Origin: Paraburkholderia metrosideri | GTDB lineage: Bacteria > Pseudomonadota > Gammaproteobacteria > Burkholderiales > Burkholderiaceae | Direction of reading: 5' to 3' | NCBI RefSeq assembly: GCF_904848625.1 | Contig: NZ_CAJHCP010000002.1 | Coordinates: forward strand, 496,001-560,000 | DNA: 64,000 bases | Shown: positions 55,301 through 63,594 of the stretch, piece by piece | Position numbering within the stretch: the first letter of the stretch is position 1 | How the letters are laid out: each line of letters begins with the position of its first letter | The notes under the pieces: generated by a model | Seen by the model: the letters and a program-made list of their open reading frames with translations, nothing else | Told to the model about the DNA's origin: nothing | Databases searched by the model: none | Position numbers and translations under genes: made by a program

Positions 55301-55879
55301 TCAGCCTTGAAAACACCGGAACGCGAGACTGATTCGCGCTCCGGTCACGTCAGCCACCTTCGGAATGCCATGCTCATGCGTGAATTGCGACGCATAGCTC
55401 ATCACCAGGCAACTTCCCGCTTGCAGTTCGATATGCATGGCACGGCCGCCGCCTTTGGGCCGGATCGACATGCGCCGGCTCGCGCCGAGCGAGACGATGG
55501 CAATGGGCTGGCCGGCGATCAGTTTGTCGGTTTTGTCGCTGTGCGCCGCGACGCTGTCGCTTCCGTCCCGATACAGGTTCAGTCCGACGCGATTGAACGG
55601 CGCGCCGATCAGCGGCCGAACTGTTTCGAACGCATGCTGTAACGACTCGGGGAGGTCGCCGGATTCGCGCGCGAACGTGGCCAGCAGGCGCGGGACCGCC
55701 ACTTCGCGGTCATACATCATGCGTTGCTGACTGAGCCAGCCAATATGGTGAAGCGCGTGATCGAACCACCGTTGCGCGATGCCGGCGGGGATGGCTTCAG
55801 GCAGGTAGCGGATGCCGCCTTCTGCGTCAGAGACAAGCGACACCGGTTCTGCGGCAAAGAGGGCTTGCTGGGAGAACAT
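55301..55879 (-). CDS. AlkB-type DNA repair dioxygenase
   Basis: 192 residues. 2OG-Fe(II) dioxygenase of the AlkB (ALKBH2/3-like, short) group, which reverses methyl damage in nucleic acids. Iron ligands H113-x-D115 (HSD) and H168 (THEHG), and the 2OG-binding R182-x5-R188 (RISLAFR) are present, as is the NLYRDGSDSVAAHSD nucleotide-recognition lid region. It does not belong to an ada operon here; convergent with the carbonic anhydrase gene. Confidence 0.9.
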   Translation of the reverse strand: MFSQQALFAAEPVSLVSDAEGGIRYLPEAIPAGIAQRWFDHALHHIGWLSQQRMMYDREVAVPRLLATFARESGDLPESLQHAFETVRPLIGAPFNRVGLNLYRDGSDSVAAHSDKTDKLIAGQPIAIVSLGASRRMSIRPKGGGRAMHIELQAGSCLVMSYASQFTHEHGIPKVADVTGARISLAFRCFQG

Positions 55880-56013
55880 GATCCGGACCTGTGAACAAAG
55901 TTTGCTCGCCCCTGAAGCGGATACGATGGTGGCGTCCGATCATTATACTGTGTTTTTATACAGTGGTTTGGGTTGGGATCGGGCCGGTTTGCCGTTTCGC
56001 GCAGTAAACGAAC

Positions 56014-56047
56014 TCAGCCGGCAGTCGCTCTTCCGACCGCCGGCTGA
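56014..56047 (-). terminator. Possible terminator of the glycoside hydrolase gene
   Basis: TCAGCCGGC (56014-56022) pairs with GCCGGCTGA (56039-56047), with an inner GTCG/CGAC stem, directly after the stop codon at 56066. The U-run on the minus strand is poor. Confidence 0.5.
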
Positions 56048-56065
56048 CTCAACTCACTGCGTCAG

Positions 56066-58387
56066 TCAGTTCGACGCCACCAGCGAATCCGACGGCACGA
56101 TCTTCAGCACGCCCGGGTTATCCGCAGCCGGGTTCGACCACAGCAGGTGCATGCTGGCCGGGCCCGTGCCATGCACATATTCGACCTTGATCGACGCGCG
56201 TTGCTTCGCGGCCAGCCAGGTCTTGCCGCTCACCGTGCCTTGCGACGCGCTCTTCTTGTCGATGACCTTCACGCCGTTGATCCACAGTCGCGCCACGTTA
56301 TCGCTATTGATCGAGAACGTGTATGTGCCATCCTGCGTCGCCTTGATCGCACCGGTCCAGCGCACGCCGTAACCGGTCGCGTTGACACCGGCTGACGCAT
56401 CGGGTGAATCGGTGCCGCGCTCGGTGTTCAGGTCGAAATCGATCATCGGCGTAATCGACGTCTTCACGGGCGCGCTGTTGAAGGTCGGATCGTTGTAGTA
56501 ACCGACCTGCAGCACCGGCAGTTTCACGCTGAAGCCGCCGGTCAACGCCTGGGTTTCAGACGTCTGCCACGGATGGCCGTCCGGATAGATCGTTCCCTGG
56601 AACGGGGTAGCCGGCTCGACGGTCGCGGGTGCGCTCGGCACCTGTCCCCAGTGGAAGCGGGTATTGGTGCGCCCAATCATCAATTCCCACACGATAAAGC
56701 CCGTCGACCCGCCGTAGTTTGCAACGATCCCCGGCATGGTCTGTCCGGCCGTACCCGTAAACCCGCGCTGCAGGGTTTCGGAGTTCAGCGCGCTGACATT
56801 GCTGCCGTTCGCCGGTCCCGTGTACGGGTTGCCGTACGGATGGAACGCGTAGAAGTCGGAGAAGTAGGTGCCTTCGTCTTCCTGCACCTGCGGTGCATTG
56901 ATCGGCTGCGTGGCGCCCGCATTCAGGATCGCGATGCGCGCGTCGTTCATCAGCACCGCGCGCGTTTCCTGCAATGCGCCGTTGCCGCTGCAACCCGGTT
57001 CGTTCATCGTCTCCCAGAAAATAATGCGCGGATCGTTGCGGTGCGGTGCGACGAAATCGGTGATATAGCTTGCAAGACTCTGCTTGTACGTCACCGCGGA
57101 ATTCGACGCGCTCGGCTGGAAATAAGCCTGCTCGACCGGCGTGCCCGGCGACTGCACCCACTGGCTGTTATGCACACCCCAGACCGGCGCCGGTTGCGGG
57201 CCGTATTGCGGCGTCGCGTTCCAGCAATCGTCATAGAAGATCGGCGAAACCTTGATGCCGTGGCGTGCGGCGATCTTCAGCAGGTTCTCGAACTTGCTCA
57301 GGAATGCCACGCGATCGTTGGCCCACACCAGGTAATGCAGATACACGGCAATCGTGTTCATGCCGTACGTCTGCGCGTAAGTCAATTCGCGATTGATGAG
57401 TTCGGGGTCGTAGTTATCCCAGAAGTCGATCGCGTTGACCGCGTTGGACGGCGTATAAACCGCGCCGACGACCTTCGAGAAATCGAAACTCGGCGACGTC
57501 ACGGTCGGGTACGTCTGAATCTTGATGTTGCTGAACGTCGCACCGACACCGAAGCGCCGCAGCCCGAAGCTGCCCGACTGGAACGCGGCCGGCAGCGCGT
57601 TGGTCGCGTCGTTCACGCTGATGACGCGCTGCTGATCGACATCGACGGTAATCGCGGTGCCGATCGTCGTGACCTTCAGATGGTGCGTGCTGCCGCCGAC
57701 AATCGTGCTGACCGGGTACGAGATGAAGTTCGTCCAGTTGTTGTTTTCCCGACCCACCACGACCGAATGCGTGCCCGTATCGAAGCCGATGAAATAACCG
57801 GTCAGGCTGTCGGGTCCGCCCGCTGTCGGGTTGGTCGTGCGGACGATAAAGCCCGCATTCGCCGCGCCGGTGCCGACTGGCGCGGTGACCGTCACGTCCG
57901 CCTCGTAAGACGCCGTGGCGTAGGTGGTAGCGAGCGCGACGGTTTTGTCGCCCGCGCCGGTGCCGTTGGTCGCCGGCGCGGGAATCGTGATGGACGAGGC
58001 GCTGGTACCGGGCGCCCAGCCTTGCGTCGAACCCGGCGCGAGGAAATTGGTGAAGTCGCCGAACGAGAGGGTGGTCGTCGACACCGGCGTGGGTGCAGCG
58101 GGCGGCGTGTAAGCCGCAAGGTCCAGCGTGGGGTCGGCGATCACGAGCGGCGGGGTCGTGGTTTTCATCCCCAGCGGAATCGTCTTCGCGGCTTTGAATT
58201 CGCTCTGCACATTGGCCGCGTCGGCGGCTGATGCAGCAGCGGCGGCCGACGCGGCAGAGGCTGCCGACGCATCGACCGAATTGACCTGCTTGTCTGCGGA
58301 CGCGGACGGATTGGACGAACCATCATTGCCACCGCATGCACTGAGCATGGCGAGCGTGGCCAGCACAAAGTAATTGCGCACCTTCAT
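56066..58387 (-). CDS. Lipoprotein with concanavalin-like, GH5-like and PA14 domains
   Basis: 773 residues. Lipoprotein signal peptide with lipobox LSAC (C18), then a Ser/Ala linker (about 25-60). Domain 1 (about 95-300) is a concanavalin-like 3-keto-disaccharide-hydrolase/DUF1080-type beta sandwich. Domain 2 (about 310-610) is a cellulase-like TIM barrel: the acid/base glutamate is in IIFWETMNEPG and a probable nucleophile in FIVWELMIGR. Domain 3 (about 650-760) is a PA14 carbohydrate-binding domain (GVRWTGAIKATQDGTYTFSI, RLWINGVKVID). Probably an outer-membrane-anchored enzyme acting on a plant or microbial glycan. Divergent from the DMT exporter; AT-rich promoter. Confidence 0.85.
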   Translation of the reverse strand: MKVRNYFVLATLAMLSACGGNDGSSNPSASADKQVNSVDASAASAASAAAAASAADAANVQSEFKAAKTIPLGMKTTTPPLVIADPTLDLAAYTPPAAPTPVSTTTLSFGDFTNFLAPGSTQGWAPGTSASSITIPAPATNGTGAGDKTVALATTYATASYEADVTVTAPVGTGAANAGFIVRTTNPTAGGPDSLTGYFIGFDTGTHSVVVGRENNNWTNFISYPVSTIVGGSTHHLKVTTIGTAITVDVDQQRVISVNDATNALPAAFQSGSFGLRRFGVGATFSNIKIQTYPTVTSPSFDFSKVVGAVYTPSNAVNAIDFWDNYDPELINRELTYAQTYGMNTIAVYLHYLVWANDRVAFLSKFENLLKIAARHGIKVSPIFYDDCWNATPQYGPQPAPVWGVHNSQWVQSPGTPVEQAYFQPSASNSAVTYKQSLASYITDFVAPHRNDPRIIFWETMNEPGCSGNGALQETRAVLMNDARIAILNAGATQPINAPQVQEDEGTYFSDFYAFHPYGNPYTGPANGSNVSALNSETLQRGFTGTAGQTMPGIVANYGGSTGFIVWELMIGRTNTRFHWGQVPSAPATVEPATPFQGTIYPDGHPWQTSETQALTGGFSVKLPVLQVGYYNDPTFNSAPVKTSITPMIDFDLNTERGTDSPDASAGVNATGYGVRWTGAIKATQDGTYTFSINSDNVARLWINGVKVIDKKSASQGTVSGKTWLAAKQRASIKVEYVHGTGPASMHLLWSNPAADNPGVLKIVPSDSLVASN

Positions 58388-58748
58388 CTCCAGATGTACC
58401 CGCTTAGTAGATGGTCATAATTATTATTAGATACGCATACAGTCAAAGAACATGCGCCTCTGCTGTAAGGTTGTGGAAATCGATATGAATAATATTATTA
58501 GTTCTGCGGACCTGTATCGGGACATACCCGCAATTGCAGGATGCGTGGCGGCGGGTTACTCGCGAGGGCAATCGGTATGCGCAAAATGCAGAATGGATCG
58601 ACCGGTAACGCGTGGTCGATTGTTCAGAAGGTAGCGGGCATAATCCGCTTTCCAATTGCGCGATCGCGCAATCGCGCTTGCCGTGCAAGGTCACGCGCAC
58701 CCACGTCGGCCCGCTGTCGCGTTGCGACGCGCGCTCCCAGGAAAACTC
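58388..58748. other. Divergent intergenic region with AT-rich palindrome
   Basis: 361 bases. The segment 58400-58505 is markedly AT-rich for this genome and contains the perfect 12-bp palindrome AATAATATTATT (58488-58499) and a similar ATAATTATTATTAG (about 58417-58430). It is likely to hold the hydrolase promoter. The 60-codon frame at 58452-58634 is not supported. Confidence 0.5.
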
Positions 58749-59648
58749 ATGTCGCCTATCGTCGCTGTTCGTCACAACGCTGTGCCGCTGCGCAGCGTCG
58801 CGCTGATTCTTCTGTCGATGTTCTGTTTTGCGGTCGTCGACGCGCTGGCCAAATCCGTGGCGCTCATCTATCCGGCCAACGAAGTCACGTTCTTCCGCAT
58901 GCTGTTCGGGCTGATTCCGGCGATTGCGATCTGCCTGCGCGGCAAGCCGCTCGCCACCCGCCTCAAACAGATGGACGTGCGCGGGCAGACGCTTCGCGCA
59001 CTGACGCTGCTCGGCGCGTCCGCGTTGTTTTTCGCCGGTTTGCCGTATATGCCGCTCAGCGAAGCGGTGGCAATCGTCTATTCGGAGACGTTGCTCGTGA
59101 TCGTACTGGCGCCGCTGCTGTTGAAGGAAACGCTGAAGCCGCGCGATGCGCTGGCGGCTGCGGTGGGTTTCATCGGCGTGCTTTTCGTGGTGCGCCCGGA
59201 CGGATCGCATTCGAACTGGCTCGGTCCGGTTCTGCTGATATCGAGCGCGTTTTTCGGCTCGCTGTCGATCATCCAGATCAAACGGATTCGCGCTACCGAC
59301 GATTCCGGCACCACGGTGCTGTACTTCACCGTGGTCGGCACGATCGTCACGGGCGTGTCGCTGTTTTTTGCGTGGCGCACGCCTTCCTTCGACGCGCTGG
59401 CGCTGATGGCGTTGCTCGGCGGATTCGCCACGGCCGGCCAGTTGCTGATGACGATGGCGTTCCGTCAGGCCGACGCGGGCGCGCTTGCGCCGTATAACTA
59501 CACAAGCATCGTGTGGGCCGCGTTATTTGGCTATGTGGTGTGGGGCGAGACCATCGGGGCGATGTCGCTGCTGGGTATCGCACTGATTGTAGGCAGTTCG
59601 ATTGTGGTCGCCGTGCGGCGCAAGCCGCAGGAGGGTCCGCATGTTTAG
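58749..59648 (+). CDS. DMT superfamily (EamA) transporter
   Basis: 299 residues with 10 predicted helices in two EamA repeats (first about 15-140, second about 155-290), including PLSEAVAIVYSETLLVIVLAPLLLKE and the second-repeat equivalent LAPYNYTSIVWAALFGYVVWGE in parts. Probably exports a metabolite; substrate unknown. ATG 58749 follows an AGGA; the in-frame ATG 58656 would add 31 unlike residues. Confidence 0.88.
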   Translation: MSPIVAVRHNAVPLRSVALILLSMFCFAVVDALAKSVALIYPANEVTFFRMLFGLIPAIAICLRGKPLATRLKQMDVRGQTLRALTLLGASALFFAGLPYMPLSEAVAIVYSETLLVIVLAPLLLKETLKPRDALAAAVGFIGVLFVVRPDGSHSNWLGPVLLISSAFFGSLSIIQIKRIRATDDSGTTVLYFTVVGTIVTGVSLFFAWRTPSFDALALMALLGGFATAGQLLMTMAFRQADAGALAPYNYTSIVWAALFGYVVWGETIGAMSLLGIALIVGSSIVVAVRRKPQEGPHV

Positions 59649-59973
59649 GCATGGGCTTTGCGTGATCAGCGGGACGTACCGGTTGCGTGACACTACGATG
59701 ATTGATTCGTAGTTCCAGGCGTCCCTTTTAATTGTCGTAACGTAGCTGGCGTTTTCGGACAAGCAGTCTGCGCAATCCGACGTTTCGACCTCTGCGGGTG
59801 AAGAATGCAGGATGGAACGCATCCAGTTCGCTCACACTTTCGTACGTGAATTACCGGCCTGTAGGCGCGGCCGTGCAGCGGAATCGACCGATCCCTGCTA
59901 ACCCTCTGATGAAATCGGAGCACGTTTGCGTCGTTTCAGACGTGCACGTCAACTATTGGAAGGGGGACACGTT
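59649..59973. other. Intergenic region, nothing supported
   Basis: 325 bases between the DMT exporter and the Pro/Ala-rich protein gene. No hairpin with a U-run and no frame with motif support. The promoter of the downstream gene is presumably here. Confidence 0.45.
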
Positions 59974-60996
59974 TTGTATAGCGAACCCAGAAAGATAGTC
60001 TTCACAGGTCTTGTCGTTGGTGCAGTGGCTATTGGCGTTGGAGCCTACGTATCGCAGTCCGGCGAAGAATGGCTGCCGTCGGATGATCTCGGTGTCACGC
60101 ATAGCGGAGGTCGAGGCGATGGGACGAACGGCAGCACGATGAGCGGCGCGGTCAAGTCCAGTCCGATCGACGGGCGGAGCGACTCCGCAGCGGCGCGAGC
60201 CAGCAGTCTGAAGGCGGCGCGCAATAGTTTGCTGCGCGACGATGTGGCGGCGGCACGCGCCCAGTTGAACGCAATCAACCCTGCGCATAGGGATGATCAG
60301 CAGGTCCTCGCACTGCAGAAAGAAATTCAGGCGCGCGTTGAGCAGGAGCAACGCGCGGCGGCGCAGGCGCAGGTGAGCAAGCTGCCTGAGCCGACTCAGA
60401 AGCTTGCGCCGAACCCGGCGCCGTCGGCAACCAGAGTCGCTCATTCGCGCGACACGCAACTCGCGTCTCGCGAGTATTCGAATCACGCGTCGGGTTACGC
60501 GAGGAACCGGCGCAACGCTGGGACGGTGGTGGCGAAGTCGGGGCCGGCTAGCGCGTCCGGTGCCACGGTTGCGGCGGTGGGGTCGGCGCCTATGGCGAGT
60601 CAGTCCGCGTATGTGCCGCCGGCCGCGACGGAAGCGCGCGCACCTGACGCACCCGTGACGGTGAATTCGTTGCCGTTGCTGCAACAACCTGCGACGGCTT
60701 CCGCGCAATCATCGACGCAACACACGGCCGCACTGCCGGCGCAAACCGTGCAATCAGCGGCACCGGCAGCGTCACCCCAGAGCGAGATAACCGCGCAAGC
60801 CGGATTGCCGCCGTCGGTTGGTCAAAGTTCGGTGCCCAGCGCGCCATTGCTCAAGTCGGATGGTCCGAAAACCCGTGCCCAGGTTCGCGCGGAAATCGTT
60901 CGCGCGCGCGAGGACGGCAGCCTTCCCGCGTTCGGCAATCCGGACCCGGCAGGCCCGGGTGGGGCGCCTAGTTTGACGATCGCGCCGCGTCCGTGA
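59974..60996 (+). CDS. Membrane-anchored Ala/Pro/Ser-rich protein with C-terminal DUF4148 motif
   Basis: About 340 residues from TTG 59974, which has AGGGGG at 59961-59966; the frame is open from 59926. One N-terminal membrane segment (VFTGLVVGAVAIGVGAYV), then a charged helical stretch (AARNSLLRDDVAAARAQLNAINP, about 80-140, TPR-like), a long disordered Ala/Pro/Ser/Thr/Gln-rich region (about 150-300) and, at the end, TRAQVRAEIVRAREDGSLPAFG, a DUF4148 motif like that of the protein at 53777. No enzymatic motif. Possibly periplasmic and anchored in the inner membrane; function unknown. Confidence 0.72.
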   Translation: MYSEPRKIVFTGLVVGAVAIGVGAYVSQSGEEWLPSDDLGVTHSGGRGDGTNGSTMSGAVKSSPIDGRSDSAAARASSLKAARNSLLRDDVAAARAQLNAINPAHRDDQQVLALQKEIQARVEQEQRAAAQAQVSKLPEPTQKLAPNPAPSATRVAHSRDTQLASREYSNHASGYARNRRNAGTVVAKSGPASASGATVAAVGSAPMASQSAYVPPAATEARAPDAPVTVNSLPLLQQPATASAQSSTQHTAALPAQTVQSAAPAASPQSEITAQAGLPPSVGQSSVPSAPLLKSDGPKTRAQVRAEIVRAREDGSLPAFGNPDPAGPGGAPSLTIAPRP

Positions 60997-61076
60997 CGCG
61001 GCCGGACCGTCGGCGCAGGGGGGGCGGATTCGCGATCACCTCGGCGCGTCCGGGTTTGCGTCTCTGGCGGTCGTTC

Positions 61077-61110
61077 GACAGTCCGTTATCGGACGCGCCA
61101 TCGGACTGTC
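61077..61110. terminator. Hairpin between convergent genes
   Basis: GACAGTCCG (61077-61085) pairs perfectly with CGGACTGTC (61102-61110) across a 16-base loop. No U-run on either side, so a weak or Rho-assisted bidirectional terminator at best. Confidence 0.4.
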
Positions 61111-61130
61111 ACCGGTCGCTTAGACGAACG

Positions 61131-61910
61131 TCAGCGCAACGACGCCGCGAGCCGCGCGAAGGTCGGCTCGTCGGTACGATCGAACGCGAGCGGCGTCACC
61201 GACACGCGCCCCGACGCCACCACCGCGGTCTCACTATCCGGGTCGTTCGCGCGCTTGCCGCGTTGAAAGCGCAGCCAGTGATAGGCGATGCCGCGCGGGT
61301 CCACTTGCGGCAGCACGTCGATATCTTCGACGAGACCCACACCTTGCCGCGTCGGCGTGAGCGGACCTGCGAGCGCTGCATCCACATCGGGAAAATTGAT
61401 ATTCAGGCAGGTCGGCGCCGCGTGCCCGACAGCCAGCAACTGACGGATCACGCCCGGCGCGAGCGCGCGGGCGGTATCCCAGCGCACGTTGTCGCGGTTG
61501 CTGAAGGTCTGGCTCAACGCGAACGACGGCAGCCCGAGCAGCAGCCCCGTCATCGCCGCGCCGACCGTGCCCGAAAACATCGTCTCGACGCCGAGATTGC
61601 CACCCCGGTTGATGCCGGAAAGAATCAGCGTGGGCGGCGTATCGCGCATCAGGTGACGCACACCCATCACGACGCAATCGCCCGGTGTGCCTGCCACGCC
61701 GAAGCGGCGTTCGCCCTGGCGGCTTACGCGCAGCGGTGCATGCAGGCTGATGGAGTGGGACGTTCCGCTTTGATCGTGTTCAGGTGCGACGACCCAGACC
61801 TCGTGCGCGATTTCAGCGGCGACGGCTTCGAGCACGGCGAGGCCGGGCGCGTCGATACCGTCGTCGTTCGTTAGCAGCACGCGCGGCACTTTGGATTCAT
61901 AGGCGGACAT
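61131..61910 (-). CDS. surE: 5'/3'-nucleotidase SurE
   Basis: 259 residues. Metal-dependent phosphatase acting on nucleoside monophosphates, in stationary-phase survival. The N-terminal signature VLLTNDDGIDAPGLAVLE holds the metal-binding aspartates, GTPGDCVVMGVRHL and LSGINRGGNLG are the other family motifs. Here the usual partners (pcm, nlpD, rpoS) are not adjacent, which suggests a second or relocated copy. Confidence 0.94.
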   Translation of the reverse strand: MSAYESKVPRVLLTNDDGIDAPGLAVLEAVAAEIAHEVWVVAPEHDQSGTSHSISLHAPLRVSRQGERRFGVAGTPGDCVVMGVRHLMRDTPPTLILSGINRGGNLGVETMFSGTVGAAMTGLLLGLPSFALSQTFSNRDNVRWDTARALAPGVIRQLLAVGHAAPTCLNINFPDVDAALAGPLTPTRQGVGLVEDIDVLPQVDPRGIAYHWLRFQRGKRANDPDSETAVVASGRVSVTPLAFDRTDEPTFARLAASLR

Positions 61911-62448
61911 CTCGGCAATCTCCTCTCGGTGGATAACGGAATGGAACAGGCATTATCCGGTGAATGGCGAGCGTGTGGCGTCAGGCGGGCAGGTGACGTA
62001 GTCGTTTCGGTTTTTTAACGTCGTACGGGCGCTTGATTGGTGAGTTTTAGATGTTACTAAATTGAGATTAGGTGACTGGGAAAATTCCAATAAGAGATAT
62101 GAATTTTCTGAAGATCTGTTTTCTCCGGCTGGTGCGTGTATCAGATTGATTCTTATATTGATAATTTTCGGTTTGTGGCGAGGGCGGGGTGCAGGGATGT
62201 ATTTTATCTCGGTATATATATTGCATATAAATCAATTACTTAATAATTTTACTCCATGCAAACCCAATAGCTTGTCTCGAATTAATTAATTCGACTTTCT
62301 TCGAATTTTGTGAAAATGTTTGAAATGTAAAAATTCGACAACGTCGCAAAATCACAACGTCATAAATAACTGAAAAAAAGTCCTTCATGTTGTGCGATAT
62401 TCTCCGGCGCTCGATGGCATGTGCTATTCGATTCACGGAGATAAACCA
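61911..62448. other. AT-rich leader upstream of the porin gene
   Basis: 538 bases. From about 62040 to 62400 the sequence is strongly AT-rich compared with the rest of the window, with a perfect 18-bp palindrome TCGAATTAATTAATTCGA at 62277-62294. It must hold the porin promoter. The 75-codon frame at 62062-62289 shows no motif and is left out. Confidence 0.6.
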
Positions 62449-63594
62449 ATGAAAAAATTTGTACTATCGAGCCTCTCGCTCGCACTTATCAGTGCCGCTG
62501 GTGCCGCTCACGCACAAAGCTCGGTCACGCTGTATGGCCTGATCGACACCGGTCTGACCTTCAGCAATAACGCCGGCGGCGAGCGCAGCTACCAGCAGGC
62601 CAGCGGCGTAGTGAACGGCAGCCGTTGGGGCCTGCGCGGCTCGGAAGATCTGGGCAACGGCCTGAAGGCGATCTTCGTACTCGAGAACGGATTCGACCTG
62701 TCCACCGGCCGGTCGGGTCAGAACAACCGTATGTTCGGGCGCCAGGCATTCGTCGGCGTGTCGGGCGATCAGGTCGGCGCGGTCACGCTCGGCCGGCAGT
62801 ACGACAGCGTGGTCGATTACCTCGGCCCGCTCGCGCTGAACGGCACGCAATACGGCGGTACGCTCGCGTCACATCCGTTCGATAACGACAACCTGAACAA
62901 CTCGGTGCGCATCAACAACGCCGTCAAGTTCGCGAGCGCCGACTTTGGCGGCTTCAAGTTCGGCGGTCTGTATGGCTTCTCGAATGCGGCTGGCAGCTTT
63001 GCCGACAGCCGCGCCTACAGCGCAGGCGCGTCGTACACGTTCGGCGGCCTGACGGCAGCGGCTGCCTACCTGCAACTGAATGGCGGCGGCTCGGTGTCGA
63101 ACCCGGCCGGCGCCGTTGCATCGGGCGATTCCACGTTCAACGCCGCGCGCCAGCGCACTTATGGCGGTGGCCTCAACTATGCGTTCGGCGGCGGGAATGT
63201 TGGCTTTGTGTTCACGCAAACGCAATTGAACAACGCAAGCTCGATCGGCTCGGCAGCATCGGGTATCGCCGACGGATTTGCGCTCAATGGCGAAAGCGCC
63301 CGTTTCACGAACTACGAAGTGAACGGCCGTTACTCGCTGACGCCGGCATGGACGGTGGCGGGCGCATACACGTTCACCGACGCACGTCTGAACGGCGCCA
63401 GCCCGAAGTACAACCAGTTCACGCTGCAAACAGACTATGCGTTGTCCAAGCGCACCGACGTGTATGCGGAAGCGGCCTATCAGCATGTTCATAACACGGG
63501 TAACTCGGGCATCACGGCCGATATCGTCGGCATGAGCGCTTCGTCGACTGATACGCAGGTGGTGGGTACGGTGGGTATCCGTCACCGCTTCTAA
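62449..63594 (+). CDS. Gram-negative porin (Burkholderia OpcP/OmpC type)
   Basis: 381 residues. Signal peptide MKKFVLSSLSLALISAAG to AHAQ (cleavage near 23), then SSVTLYGLIDTGLTF, the standard first strand of Burkholderiales porins, 16-strand beta-barrel composition and a terminal GIRHRF with C-terminal phenylalanine. Loop 3 region includes SRWGLRGSEDLGNGLKAIFVLE. Forms a trimeric diffusion channel in the outer membrane. ATG 62449 follows CGGAGATA; transcription stops at the hairpin at 63658. Strong codon bias fits high expression. Confidence 0.95.
   Translation: MKKFVLSSLSLALISAAGAAHAQSSVTLYGLIDTGLTFSNNAGGERSYQQASGVVNGSRWGLRGSEDLGNGLKAIFVLENGFDLSTGRSGQNNRMFGRQAFVGVSGDQVGAVTLGRQYDSVVDYLGPLALNGTQYGGTLASHPFDNDNLNNSVRINNAVKFASADFGGFKFGGLYGFSNAAGSFADSRAYSAGASYTFGGLTAAAAYLQLNGGGSVSNPAGAVASGDSTFNAARQRTYGGGLNYAFGGGNVGFVFTQTQLNNASSIGSAASGIADGFALNGESARFTNYEVNGRYSLTPAWTVAGAYTFTDARLNGASPKYNQFTLQTDYALSKRTDVYAEAAYQHVHNTGNSGITADIVGMSASSTDTQVVGTVGIRHRF

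Noticed and set aside
56573..58231. 552-codon plus-strand frame antisense to the glycoside hydrolase gene
   Set aside because: Composition is Arg/Asp/Val/His-rich shadow coding, with no family motif, and the minus strand carries recognisable domains over the whole length.
58452..58634. 60-codon frame upstream of the DMT exporter
   Set aside because: Lies in the divergent promoter region, has no motif and begins in an AT-rich regulatory stretch.
62062..62289. 75-codon frame in the AT-rich porin leader
   Set aside because: No motif, no ribosome-binding site; random open frame in low-GC sequence.
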